Shown here piece after piece: positions 10,527 through 21,240 of a stretch of DNA of 64,000 nucleotides (position 1 is the stretch's first letter; each line of letters opens with the position of its first letter). This stretch comes from Acytostelium subglobosum LB1 (Eukaryota; Evosea; Eumycetozoa; Acytosteliales; Acytosteliaceae), in contig NW_012236529.1 of assembly GCF_000787575.1 (NCBI RefSeq), positions 1,488,001 through 1,552,000 of the forward strand, read 5' to 3'. Position numbers and translations under genes: made by a program. Under the pieces are notes generated by a model that saw only the letters and a list, made by a program, of their open reading frames with translations, searched no databases and was not told where the DNA came from.

Positions 10527-12116
10527 CTATACATAGTGCCAATATCGTTTATGAAGTAGGTAGAGAGTGACTGATGCAATGGGAATGATGAGGAATGTTG
10601 CCCATTTGGTTAGCCAGCCAGTGTAGTCATTGCCAGAAGATCCTTTCCTCGACATTGGCTGTACATTGGTCGACTCCAACTCTGTGAGGTTGATGTTGAA
10701 GTTGTGCCATTCGCGCACGATGCCACTGACATGACCCTTGCCCACGACCGCCACGATCTTGCGGCCGGGACACAGACGCAGCCTGGCCGCCATGTACTGG
10801 TCGCGCTCCGTGACGATCGTCTGGACGACCGAGGGGAACTTCTCCTGGAACTCGTTGAGCAGCTCCAGCACGAGCTGCTCGTCGCTGTTCTTCAGCTGGT
10901 CAATGTCCTGCTGCGTGACCTCGGTGAGCGACGCCATGAACAGACAGTAGACAAACTTGATCTTCTCCCAGCGCGTCAGAGAGTTCCAAACCCTCTGCAG
11001 TGTGATCTCCACCAGCCGGTCGCCCAGCACGATCTTGGCGCCGATCTTCTTGGCCTCGACAAAGGCCGTGATGAACTCGGCGCCCGGTCCCACCTTGCTC
11101 TGATCGCCCGCCTTCCTGATCATCTCGGCCATCAGCACGTGCAGCAATCCAGGCAGTCCCTGTTGTTTGATCGTGTTGATCATGTCCTTGAATGATGCTC
11201 CCTTGCCATTCTGTCCATTATCGGCTGGTGTCGGTGGAGTTGTAGTATGTGGTGTCTCTGATGCGTATGAACCTTCGTCATCAGCGTCTGTATATGTGTC
11301 TCTATCTGTTTCTGTCTCTGTATCTGTATGTGTCTCGGATGGGGAATGATATTCATACTGATCATCATCATCATCAGTTGTTGTCGTTGTTGTTGTTCTG
11401 TACATGTCGTTGTTGTGGGAGGCTTGATGACCTTCCACGTCATCATTCATTGATGTTGTCTGTTGTTCGCTATTGTTTGATTGAGTCTGAGTTTGGGTCT
11501 GGTCATCATCATTGATGCCCACCGACGAAGACTTTGGCGTCGCCAGTGCATCTTGTTGTTCACTCAAACCTTGTTGTTCTTGTTGTTGTTGCTGTTGATG
11601 AATGAACGATTGATTATTCCGTTGTCTTGATGTAGAGTTGAGATAGTTCACTTTAGATGCATCTATACTGTTTAGGACGAGACCAGCCCTACTCCTACAC
11701 AACTCAATAAACACAGTCTCTGGTTGCCACTTCCTAATGATATCAGACACCTCATCTGAGCTCGATTGATGAACGTGTACTGATCCTATTAATATAACTA
11801 AATGATTGAAATGTAGTGTATCAGCATCTGTATACTCTGTCTTCCTTACTTGTTGAGTTTATCACTTACTTGTTGCACTTGTTACAGGCGATTGTAGTAT
11901 GGTAGCGGATGCCGGCAGTTCAAAGTCAACATCAGTGTTGCTCTGATTACCTGTCGGCAACGACTCGTCTTTAGGTTCACATCCTTGAAAGTGAGTATAT
12001 GTCTCTGGATGTTGTTGTTGTTGAGTCTCATTATCTGTTTGAGTCTGTATCTGAGGTTGCTGCTGCTGTTGCTGCTGTTGCTGCTGTCCTGTACACAGCT
12101 GTGGATTATCCGTCAT
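10527..12116 (-). CDS. TRABD: TraB-domain (TRABD-like) membrane protein
   Basis: Model: complement(join(10527..11797, 11870..12116)), 505 residues; the ATG is at 12116. TraB proteins share a fold with gumN/erythromycin-esterase-like domains. The eukaryotic members sit mainly on mitochondria or ER, and their chemistry is uncertain. The family pattern is visible: the GSVHVHQSS strand with the conserved His, then PETVFIELCRSR, then about 130 residues of low-complexity Gln/Thr/Asp insert, then GAEFITAFVEAKKIGAKIVLGDRLVEITLQR, the YMAARLR helix, and VAVVGKGHVSGIVREW with the second conserved His. The C-terminus is a single membrane helix (ATFLIIPIASVTLYLLHKR), suggesting a tail-anchored protein. 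The N-terminus has a poly-Gln run. A CAG acceptor at about 12134 just above the ATG suggests an intron in the 5' UTR. Confidence 0.88.
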
Positions 12117-12594
12117 TGGATGATAACTTTGAGACCTGCAAGTGAGTACTCAGTTGTATAACTAACTAATGAATAAATGATTGATTGAATAATAGAATAA
12201 CTTGATTGATAATTTGATCCAAACACATAATAACAATATATAGTATAATTGTTTATTAATATATGTATGAATGAATAATTGATTGATTGATGTAGTATCT
12301 GTAATGAATAAATGTGAATGTGTGAATGAGTGTACATCACCATCTTCAAATTGACAATGTGTTTGGGGTGACCTTACGAGTAAGGGTTAGGGTTAGGGTT
12401 AGGGTTAGGGTTAGGGCAAGGGTACAGGGAATAAGAGCTCATATCTTCAACAATGTGTCTGTATATTTGATTTATTGATGAGATCGAAGGAACATTAATG
12501 CCAAAGATATTGTTAAAGTAATCGCCAAAGTTAATAACTTTGATTGATCAATCGACCAAATAAATAATAATAATAATAATAAATTTAATAGGAA
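12117..12594. other. Spacer with interstitial telomere-like repeat
   Basis: Lies between the start of the TraB gene and the stop of the fucosyltransferase gene, both on the minus strand. Apart from the TTAGGG tract it is AT-rich, with ATTG repeats and a TAATAA run at 12565-12585 that probably belongs to the 3' UTR of the fucosyltransferase gene. Confidence 0.5.
12381..12416 (+). repeat. Interstitial telomere-type repeat, TAAGGG + (TTAGGG)5
   Basis: Five perfect TTAGGG units at 12387-12416 follow one variant TAAGGG unit. The G-rich strand is the + strand. The tract lies about 265 bp above the TraB start codon. It is internal to the window and flanked by ordinary unique sequence on both sides, so it is not a chromosome end here. 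Confidence 0.95.
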
Positions 12595-14712
12595 TTAGAT
12601 AATTGATGGAAAAAGGTCTGGACAATAGGTCATATCTGGATCAACCAAGGAGCGCTTCCTTGGAAAGGTATCCATGTTGTTGTAAAAGTCCAGGTATAGT
12701 TTGTAGAGATCACATATTATGTCGTTCTCGTGGAATGCCTCGGCCCACTTGTCCAACACAGCCTTGTCCTCGCGCCACGCAAAATATTTGTGATACTCTT
12801 CATCATGTTCATCAAGGTACAGCAATCGATCGACTAAATCCTGTGTCGTTGCAAAGTCTGGCACATAGATATATGATCCAGGTGGCAAGTACTGAAGTGT
12901 TGTCTCGTGGCCCATGTACACAGGTACGACACCATACAACAAACATTGTATCACCTTCTCCGTGATGTAATACGGGCAGTTGCTATTCTCCAATGCAAAG
13001 TAGAACTTGTACCGCTTGATCGTGTTCAGTTTGATGTCCATAAAGATCGGGTCGTGCCTGCCGCCACCCTCGGGCGGGTCGATGTTGTGGAGGCACTCGC
13101 CATAGCTATCGACCTGCATCTTTTCCATGACGCGGCGCATGAACTTCACGCGCTCGCTCTCCACCGAGCCGTCGACGATCGACGAGCAGAAGCTGTTGAA
13201 CCACGACGCCACCAAGCCCGGCTCCTTCAGCGCCAGCGTGGCGTTAAAGTCAAAGGGCGACTCGCGCTCGCGTTCCATGAACCGGTCATATTGAGAGTGG
13301 CGATCCAGGTATGACTCGAGTATGTCATTGTATGGTGGCATGTATCCAATGGTCCAGTTGAAGTACTCGATGCAATAAGGGTTGCTGTAACATCGGCCAA
13401 GTGTATGTGCGGGTGACTCGAGAGTATACAACACTGTGACCATCCTCTCGTAGGACGGCAGTAGTAGCCAGGGGAAGTAATCTTCGCTGTATGGTAGTTC
13501 GGGACCAAAGTAAAACAATCCATTTGCATCATCAAAGCGTGACTGATCGTATGTCATCTCGATCACAGTATGATCCTGTCCACAAGAATATTTGCCTGCT
13601 CTAAATGACTCTTCCTGCCACTCAGTCGTCATGAATATGAATAGAAATGGATCATCATGCTGTTTGACAGGTGCAGTTGTAACAGGAGCGTCGTCTTGAT
13701 GCTCACTGCCGCTGTGTCCTGAGTCGTCCACAACCATCTGAGGTTCGTCAGTGACTTCAACATAGGAATCTTCGCCATTGTTGTCGCCATGATGCTCCGA
13801 ACTTGAGTTTTGTTGAGGTATGGCACTACCTTCACTGATGGGTAATGGGTCGTCCACAACCATCTGAGGCTCTTCTGTGACTTCAACTCGAGACTCTGAT
13901 TCTTCGCCATTGTTGTCGCCATGATGCTCCGAACTTGAGTTTGATTGGGGTATGGCACTACCTTCAACTTGTGAGTCTGATCCAGTGGGAATGGTGACTT
14001 GATGCTCGGAGCTTGAGTTTGATTGAGTAATGTTATCAACATGATTATCTGACCCAATGCTCGTATCAATCGGACTCTCTGTGCTTGTGCTGGTGTGCTG
14101 AGTGTTGTTGGAGTCTGATTGACTATTGATTGAATCATCATCAACCTTTGGTACGACAGGCTTTACAATTGGATCAGCCTGGGTAGGGTTATCGGTGGAG
14201 TTGGTAGTGCTGCTGTTGTTGCTGTTACTGCCATCATTGACAACTTGGGATATGACACTGTCATCAATGAGGTCTTCATGGGAGTCCACAACATTGGAGG
14301 TATCATTTGAGTTTGAGGAAGAGTCTGAGTTTGTTACAACAACATCAACATCAGTTTGTTGTTGTGATTGATTGTCGACTTCAGTCGATTGTCCAGTAGT
14401 ACCTGAGGTGGTGCTCGTTGTAGTCTCAACTTCAATATTGGAGGTTGAGGTGGAGGTGGAGGTGGAGGTGGATGTGGATGGAGGTGGAGAAGGAGGTTCA
14501 CTTGTTGTCTCTTGTAATGTTTTGTTTAGATGAGGAGCTGATGATGGTGTTTGAGATAAATGGTGAATGGTTGTCGTTGATGATGAATGATCACTTGATG
14601 TTCCAGTGTCCTTTATCTCATTTAGTAACATCACAATTGTGAGTACCAATGACAGAGTCAACAATGCACCAAACAATCTCTTATACCTCAATAGACCTGC
14701 AATTGTAAACAT
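12595..14712 (-). CDS. Family 10 glycosyltransferase (alpha-1,3/4-fucosyltransferase-like)
   Basis: Single exon, 705 residues, ATG at 14712. It is a type II Golgi protein: a short cytosolic tail, a membrane helix at about 14-32 (LFGALLTLSLVLTIVMLL), a long Ser/Thr/Asn-rich stem to about residue 340, then the catalytic domain. The GT10 signature is clear near the C-terminus: YKFYFALENSNC..YYITEKV..CLLYGVVPVYMG, the GDP-fucose-binding block. It is followed by PPGSYIYVPDF and the usual LxYLDEHDEEYxKYFAW segment. The enzyme would move fucose from GDP-fucose onto glycans. The linkage and acceptor cannot be read from sequence. The stem contains an internal tandem duplication. About twice the usual family length because of the stem. 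Confidence 0.9.
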   Translation of the reverse strand: MFTIAGLLRYKRLFGALLTLSLVLTIVMLLNEIKDTGTSSDHSSSTTTIHHLSQTPSSAPHLNKTLQETTSEPPSPPPSTSTSTSTSTSTSNIEVETTTSTTSGTTGQSTEVDNQSQQQTDVDVVVTNSDSSSNSNDTSNVVDSHEDLIDDSVISQVVNDGSNSNNSSTTNSTDNPTQADPIVKPVVPKVDDDSINSQSDSNNTQHTSTSTESPIDTSIGSDNHVDNITQSNSSSEHQVTIPTGSDSQVEGSAIPQSNSSSEHHGDNNGEESESRVEVTEEPQMVVDDPLPISEGSAIPQQNSSSEHHGDNNGEDSYVEVTDEPQMVVDDSGHSGSEHQDDAPVTTAPVKQHDDPFLFIFMTTEWQEESFRAGKYSCGQDHTVIEMTYDQSRFDDANGLFYFGPELPYSEDYFPWLLLPSYERMVTVLYTLESPAHTLGRCYSNPYCIEYFNWTIGYMPPYNDILESYLDRHSQYDRFMERERESPFDFNATLALKEPGLVASWFNSFCSSIVDGSVESERVKFMRRVMEKMQVDSYGECLHNIDPPEGGGRHDPIFMDIKLNTIKRYKFYFALENSNCPYYITEKVIQCLLYGVVPVYMGHETTLQYLPPGSYIYVPDFATTQDLVDRLLYLDEHDEEYHKYFAWREDKAVLDKWAEAFHENDIICDLYKLYLDFYNNMDTFPRKRSLVDPDMTYCPDLFPSII
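13724..13966 (-). repeat. Tandem duplication in the fucosyltransferase stem
   Basis: Two copies of about 105-120 bp (about 13724-13829 and 13849-13966) encode near-identical blocks of the form SAIPQxNSSSEHHGDNNGE, then VEVTxEPQMVVDD. A third, more diverged copy (NSSSEHQ...GSDSQVE) lies just N-terminal of them. The copies differ by a few in-frame codons. Confidence 0.85.
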
Positions 14713-15314
14713 CTGTCTATCTATTATTATCTTTATCTTGTATTATTATTGTATTGATTAATTAAACATGTTCGGTGCGCCCCTGGATGTGCAAGTCCTC
14801 CCCAATCAACCACAACCCAGGCATTCCGTTGCCATGGTGGGCAACAACAACAACGTCGGCTTTTCCCAAGAACTCACTTCCCTCATTCGAATGAAACAGC
14901 AACGACGACATCGATTATTTGAAATATAACCTTTTCAGGTCTTTTTTGGTTCGCGAGATTGATTGTGGCCGACAAAGTTATATTGATTGAGTGAGCCTCA
15001 GTGTCGGTTCGACAAAGCTATGTTTAATGTTTGTTGTTGTTGTTGTTGTTGTTGTTACTGCTGAAGAATTGATGTTGATGATGATGTGACTGGCTTACTG
15101 GCAAGCTAACCTGGATGTATGTCCAGCCGCCACCAAGTACATGGCCATGTGTTGTAGTTGTTGTTGTTGGTTGGGCTGTTTGATTGATTGATTGAGTAGT
15201 GATGTATAAATATTGGTTGAAATGAATGCCGGCTTGTGGAGTTGAGGTGGTTGATGTTGATGATGATGTTGATTATAATTATAATGATGATGATGAGCTT
15301 TACCTAGACCTCTC
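14713..15314. other. Intergenic spacer
   Basis: Between the start of the fucosyltransferase gene and the stop of the kinase gene, both on the minus strand. It holds GTT/TTG triplet repeats (15030-15055), GATGAT repeats near 15255-15300, and AT-rich promoter-like sequence next to 14712. No gene is supported. Confidence 0.5.
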
Positions 15315-17438
15315 TCATTCGTTGGCTGGAAGCTTCTTAATACATTTGTTCCAGAGATCTTGATGAGCGTTGAAGTCAAACTCCAGCTCCGCCAGTCGCT
15401 TGAGGATCGCTGCACAGTTGGGTCGCTTGTCAGGCTGCCCGTCCCAACACTCCTTGATCAGCTGGGCAAACTTGGGCGGACAGTCGGGCATCGTGGGCCT
15501 TAGTCCCTTCTTCGCTGTCTGGATAATGATTTGGTAGTCGTGATGCAGATTTGAGAACTCAGAGAATGGTCGCTCGTATCTGCTGTGTACCACTCTTGTC
15601 ACGAGCTCCCAGAGGATGATGCCGATCGAGTAGACGTCGCACTTGGTCGAGAACTGCTCGTTGAAGTAGATCTCGGGCGCGCAGAACGCCAGCGTTCCTC
15701 GCATCTTGGCCAGCGTCTCCATGTTGCTGCCCGTGTTGAAGCGGCTCAGGCCAAAGTCGCAGACCTTCACCTCCCACTTGTCGTTGACCAGCAGGTTCAG
15801 CGACTTGAGGTCGCGATGCACGATCTGTGGGTTCCAGCCGTGCAGACACTCGATGCCGCGCACCATCTCGGTGGCAAACTTAAACAACTTCTCCCAGCCA
15901 ATGTCCAGGCGATCATTGTTCATCACATGGTACAAACTGCCCTTGGCGCAGTGCTCCATCACCATCGATGGTCTTGGTTCCACAACTGCTCCATAGAAAT
16001 GTACAACATACTTTGATCGAATTGCACTAAGTTGATTGATTGATTGATTGAGTTAGTTGATGTGAGTGTGGACCAGGACCATGCGTTGCTGGATTGTCCA
16101 AGGTTCATCCACATACCTCATGATTTGGAACTCCTTCTTGAACTCTTCGATGTCCTTCTCTTCGGACATTGACTTTAACACCTTGATGGCAATTGCCTTT
16201 CCTTTGTACAATCCTTTGTAGACCTTGCCCGAGGCACCGGCACCTAGCTTCTCGGTGTATTCAATCTCGCCATCCTCTATAATGTTCAGTTCGGTGATGT
16301 GCTTGAGCTGTTGCAGCGAGTCCTTCAATCCACTGTAGTCGGCCGTGTCCGATACCCTAAAGTCGAGATCACCATCCAACAGGTGAGAGTGAGTGCTTGA
16401 GGTCGATGTTGTAGATGTGCTTGTAGTAGTGGTCGATGTTGCAGGATGCTGTTCTGCTTGTGGATGGCAGAGGGGAGAGGAGAGAGGAGATGTAAGTAAG
16501 ATGCGTGCCCGCCCGCTCTTGTGATCACAACTTTCCTTACTTTTAAGTGATGCAGTTGCCTTCAATATCTTTAGTCTGTGACCTGCTGCTGTAATCTGCA
16601 TCTTGTTGAGGATGGTCTCGTCAATGTCGCCCAGAACGTCTATGAACATCTCCTCTTGGACAAAGTTCTTCTTGTATTGCTCGAGACCGTGCTCTTGCAG
16701 CCAAGCGAACAGGTCCTCGTACTTCTTGATGCTGTTGGCCATCTCCTTGTGGCCCTCCTGGACGGCCAGCTCGTAGGGACGCTTCTTCTTGGACGTGCCG
16801 ACGACGGTGACGTCGGCGCCGGCCTTGAGCAGCACGTTCACCAGATCGGCACGGCCCAGATACACGGCGTAGTGGAGCGGCGACTCCTGGTTGAAGGTGA
16901 GCAGGTTGACATCGGCGTGCGCCTCGAGCAGCTGGTTCACCATGAGCAGTCTGATCGAGTTGTTAAAGATGGCCTTGTGCAGGGGTGTCTCGCCGTTCTT
17001 GTTCTGCGCGTTGACACTGACGTGCTTTGACAGGAAGATCTGGAAGGGGTCCTGGCAGTTGGGCGAGCGGAAGTTCTGGCAGAAGTAGTGCAGCGGCGTG
17101 TTCTTGTCGTCGTTGCACACGTCAACGTTGATGCCCTCGTGCTGCAGCAGGCGCATGAGGATTTGGTCGTTGGCGGCGACGGCCTGGTGCAGCGCCGTGT
17201 AGCCGTTCTTGTCCTTGATGTTGATGTCGGTCTTGGTGTCCCTGAAGGCGTTGAGCAGCATCTCCAATATATCTTCCTGATTGTTCTTGATGGCCGACGT
17301 CAGTGGCGACGTGCCATAATTATCAAACGACGTCAGCATCTTTGTCACCTTGGTCTTGCCGCTCTTTAACAACTTCTTGACCTTTGAGACATCCTTTTGC
17401 TCTACAACCACGAGCAATTCATTTACATTGTCCGACAT
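15315..17438 (-). CDS. Ankyrin-repeat, SAM-domain protein kinase (TKL group)
   Basis: Preferred model: complement(join(15315..16026, 16117..16453, 16541..17438)), 648 residues. Residues about 5-235 form ankyrin repeats (GTSPLTSAIKNN, GYTALHQAVAAN, NTPLHYFCQN, GETPLHKAIFN, ESPLHYAVYLGRADLV). About 245-300 is a SAM domain (FAWLQEHGLEQYKKNF ... GHRLKILKA). The kinase domain follows: glycine loop LGAGASGKVYKG, lysine in IAIKVLK, HRD loop VHRDLKSLNLLV, DFG in VCDFGLSR and FCAPEI, so it should be active. The HRD-LKSxNLL form and domain mix place it with dictyostelid TKL kinases, which act on Ser/Thr or both Ser/Thr and Tyr. The second intron (16454-16540) is 87 bp, a multiple of three and stop-free; retaining it gives 677 residues. 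It lies in a poly-Thr/Ser linker, so both forms could be tolerated. Confidence 0.9.
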
Positions 17439-18151
17439 CCTATCTAACTCTCTCTCTCTTGATTGAATTGTATGTATGTATGTATATCAAACTACTATCT
17501 GTATGTCACTTGTCTATCTTATTATGTGTCTCTCGTCTGTCTGTATCCACCACAAATGGCACTCTGGTTCCAAGTTGTCTCTGTCAATCAATCAATCAAT
17601 CAATTAGTCAATCAGATAAGATGATGTCTCAAGTCGCAAAGTATCTCTCTGTAACTTCACTATTTGAATATATATATATATATATGTCTATCTATCTATC
17701 TATCTATCTTTGTCGATACATATATATACTTCTAATTATAATACACAAAATGGTGGTGATGTTGATGTAAGAGCTGTGTTTGAGTGTGTGTTATCTTGAA
17801 TGATTGCTTGAAGGTGTGTGATGTACCATCAAAGATTTTGATTTTTTCAAACTTAATGAAATAATATCTAAATTTTTGTTTAAACAAATAATAATAATAA
17901 TTCTAATACCTCTACTATATTATTAATATTTGGTTTCTATAATAGGGAAACCACCAATCCCCGAGTGTGTGATGGATTGGGTAGTCCATTCTTCAAGAAT
18001 TATAATCATGTTATTTCCCTAAGATCTGACCTAGAGGTTGTGATTAGAGTTATTATTAGTTGTTTCTTTACTCTTGGAAAAACGATGATCAAAGTCCATC
18101 AAAATTTTGAAAGAGATATCATTAATGACAATTTGATTATTATTATATAGT
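17439..18151. other. Divergent promoter region with TA and TCTA microsatellites
   Basis: Shared upstream region of the kinase (minus) and the mitochondrial protein (plus). It contains (CAAT)n at 17583-17602, (TA)n at about 17668-17685, (TCTA)n at about 17686-17709 and AT-rich runs at 17820-17940. No gene is supported. Confidence 0.6.
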
Positions 18152-20894
18152 ATGTCAAGTCTAATAAGATTGACCATTGTATTACCGCCACACTTATATG
18201 TGGCTATTCGACGTAGCAGTAGTAGTATCAACATTCATTATAATTTATGGGAATGTAGTAGTAGTCAATTGAGACATACCTCAAACAACAACATTCATTC
18301 AAATCTGCATCGCCATCAACAACAACAACAAAGATGCTCATATACTACTAGTAGAAGCACTCAAACTGAAGCTATCATTGATACTAATCATCAACAACAA
18401 CAACATCAGCAACAACATGAACCACAACAGCAACAACATCCTTTACCACAACATGTTGGTGATCTGTCATTGGAGCAACTCGTTACAATGTGTGAACATG
18501 ACTTAATGCCTCCTCCTTCAATTAACATGCCTATCGTAGACCCAGGCCAGAAGAAGTACAGCAAGCTCACTCGCGAAGAGTATGTAAAGTGAACAAGCAC
18601 GCTACCCAGGGTGAGATGAGCTTCACGACTAATTAATCAATCAATAACAAAGGATTAGACAACTTATAATGAAAGAGAATATTGGAGTACTGGCCGAGGA
18701 TATTAGACATCAATCTTTGATGGACACGCCCACTATTAAGATGGCTGAAGACTTGATAGCTCGCATTGATACATTGCTCAAGACAAAGGAATCATATCAG
18801 AGTGTTGACTTTGTGTCGCTTGTGGATGCCACAACAGCCTACCTCAACAAGCTACAGAAGAAGAGTGTAGATAAGGCACTGACGCTACAAACAAAGCTGT
18901 ATCAAACATTGCCAACAATACAACGTCTACAACAGATTATAATGACCTTTGCCCACACTGCTGTCAATCAACCCTACAGCCCCGAGCATGCCAGCTCGCT
19001 GCTGGTTGCCATGCAGCTTCTCTATCGATCACCAGCACTGTGCGAACGATACCTGGCGCTTGGTGCTTACACGGAGCTCATATCATTACTCTTTAATCAG
19101 ACTCATCGAGCGGCATTCACAGCCACCACCGCATACATGGGCGTGCAGATCAAGACTGAGGGTGTACGAGAGCGCCTCAATAGCATCTCTGACGCGGGTG
19201 GTGATCATTTGGGCGAGCTGGAGAGCATGTTGGACTGTAGCCACCCCGATCACAACGTCCTGCCGGCATTGATAGTGTTTAGCGAGGAGAGCGGCCTATA
19301 TAATCTCGTCGAGCGACTCGAGAAGCTGTTGACAAAGCCTGGCATTGAAACAACGCACATCATTGGACGTATCATTCAGCTCTATCTCATCATTCACAAC
19401 TACCCAATGGCACTGCAATGGTACGCCAAATGCTTCTTGCTGGACTGCAAGCCCTCACATGCGATCTTCACTCAGTTCATAATATATCACGAGATCAACA
19501 ACACTGCGCCCAACGCCAAAGATCTGAAACAGTTGTGGATCAAGCGACTACGCGAATACTGCTGTGGGACCCTCCCTCGACAGGTATCTGATGAGTCCAA
19601 GCTCAGCTTGGCGAGGACAATGGTGGACTTGATTGGACAGGTGCCATCGATGGATGGCGTAACTCTGTTGCCCGACGAACCTAATGAGCAGCGCGACCGT
19701 CTCGAGGCTTTGCTGGGGAACGAATCGTTTTTGCCCATCATCAATGCCATCGAGCAGGACTTTAGCCATGGACAGTTGCCGCATGATACATTCATACTGC
19801 GGACGGTGATCAATGCCGGATACTTGTCGATCTCACAGGACTTTGTCAGAAGAGCGCCACAATTTGCTCGATGCATAATCTTCCATCAACATACATACAC
19901 GCACTTTGTTCGCGAGAACCTCTCTGTTGGCTGGGAATACCTCAAGGACAACATCCCCGCATTGGTCTTTCAAAATGTTGGCGTGCTCAACTCAATACTC
20001 TGTGGACTGTTTGGCGCGGGAGGAGAACAAGTGGCGATGCGCCTAATGCTCGCCATGATACAGAGGAGATTGGAGGTCGAGGAATGGGTGCACCGTATTG
20101 CCGCAGAGCATAGTATCGAGGATGGACACTACCACGAGGAGTACATGGCAATGATGTGTGATAGGGTAAGCCTGCCAGAGTTTACATCACTCTATAAGTT
20201 CATCAGGGTATCGCGCGAGAACCCAGAGTCGGCAGCGGCCTACCTTAAGAATACGCCCACCAAGAGCAAGAGCAAGAGTATGCTCACGGCTGGCATGCGA
20301 CTCTACGCCTATATTCATGGCCTCAACAACGACACCAAACTGGAGCATCTCTTGGACTTTTTTGGCGAGGTCAATTACAAGTCTTCGTTGTACCCGGCGA
20401 TCTTTAGGATTCTTGCCGACAAGAACCTGCCCATGCTCGCCGTGGACATCATCTCAAACGATCCAGACTACTTTGGACATCCCAACAATCTCAAGAATCA
20501 TCAAATGGTGCTGGACATTGTGAGATCACTCCAACAACAACAACGGCAACATAGTCCAAACAATCGAATGCTCACAGAGTTGCAATTGAGGATATTCATT
20601 ACGATAATGAATGGAAAAGAGGCACCCAGACCAAATGTACACTTATCAAAGATACGCGATATATTATACAAAATCGATACGAGATTGATGGATGAATCAA
20701 CGCACCAACTAATCGAGTCGATCGAGGATCGAGAGTGGCTACCGCTCACACCAGAGAAACTGGAAGAAATTGAACAAACTGTCATGAAGTACCTATCAAG
20801 GTATCCCGTTCACTTTGATCATAGTCCAACATCTTCAACTTCAACATCTTCGACAATCACAACTGCGACTTCGACAGAAGTTCAAATTGAATAA
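18152..20894 (+). CDS. Probable mitochondrial helical-repeat (PPR-like) protein
   Basis: Model: join(18152..18579, 18653..20894), 889 residues. The 73-bp GTATGT..AAAG intron joins LTREE to IRQLIMKENIG in frame. The first 30 residues (MSSLIRLTIVLPPHLYVAIRRSSSS) are basic, hydroxylated and free of acid residues, as in a mitochondrial import signal. A Gln/His-rich stretch follows. From about 140 on the protein is almost wholly alpha-helical, in pairs of helices of about 35 residues (for example IIGRIIQLYLIIHNYPMALQWYAK and AIFRILADKNLPMLAVDIIS). That spacing resembles pentatricopeptide-type repeats, which bind organelle RNA, but I cannot fit the repeat strictly. A role in mitochondrial RNA handling is a guess. 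No catalytic motif is seen. Confidence 0.75.
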
Positions 20895-21240
20895 AATCCT
20901 TGGAACATCAAACAATTAATCACTGGAACTATTCCAATTATATTATATTTTGTGACGGAATAGTTGACACCATCCAGGACATCGTGAAAACCATCACTTT
21001 TTTCAAACCCCAAGTTAGTTGAGGTGCCCTCTAAATTATTTGAAAACAGTGATGGGTGGTGATCACGTTTCTGGAAAGTTGGGGGTTCTTTGCCATCAAC
21101 ATATCTCTGGTCACAGAGTGTGAAAGTTAAGTTAGAGTGTATGGATGTGATTGTTTGTTGGAGTTGTTTGGTAACTTTCATATATGGCATAGTTATACAA
21201 CTAGTACTTATAAATAATAATAATAACAAGATAAGATAAG
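20895..21240. other. Intergenic spacer with strong inverted repeat
   Basis: Between two + strand genes. It carries an inverted repeat at 20991-21055 and a smaller one, AACTATTCC with GGAATAGTT, near 20928-20965. The minus strand is open across the spacer, but that frame has no recognisable protein feature. Confidence 0.5.
20991..21055. repeat. Inverted repeat, 17-bp arms
   Basis: The left arm is CCATCACTTTTTTCAAA (20991-21007). The right arm is TTTGAAAACAGTGATGG (21039-21055). The arms pair at 16 of 17 positions across a 31-bp loop. It lies about 100 bp past the stop of the helical-repeat gene and about 185 bp before the next ATG. Confidence 0.85.

Noticed and set aside
10704-11195. 163-codon + strand frame over the TraB gene
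   Set aside because: Antisense shadow. The minus strand carries the recognised TraB motifs.
12381-12416. A real chromosome end at the TTAGGG tract
   Set aside because: Unique coding sequence continues on both sides, and TTAGGG units stop after 30 bp.
17668-17709. Origin of replication or AT-rich matrix site at the TA/TCTA run
   Set aside because: Simple microsatellites like this occur at several spacers; nothing specific supports an origin.
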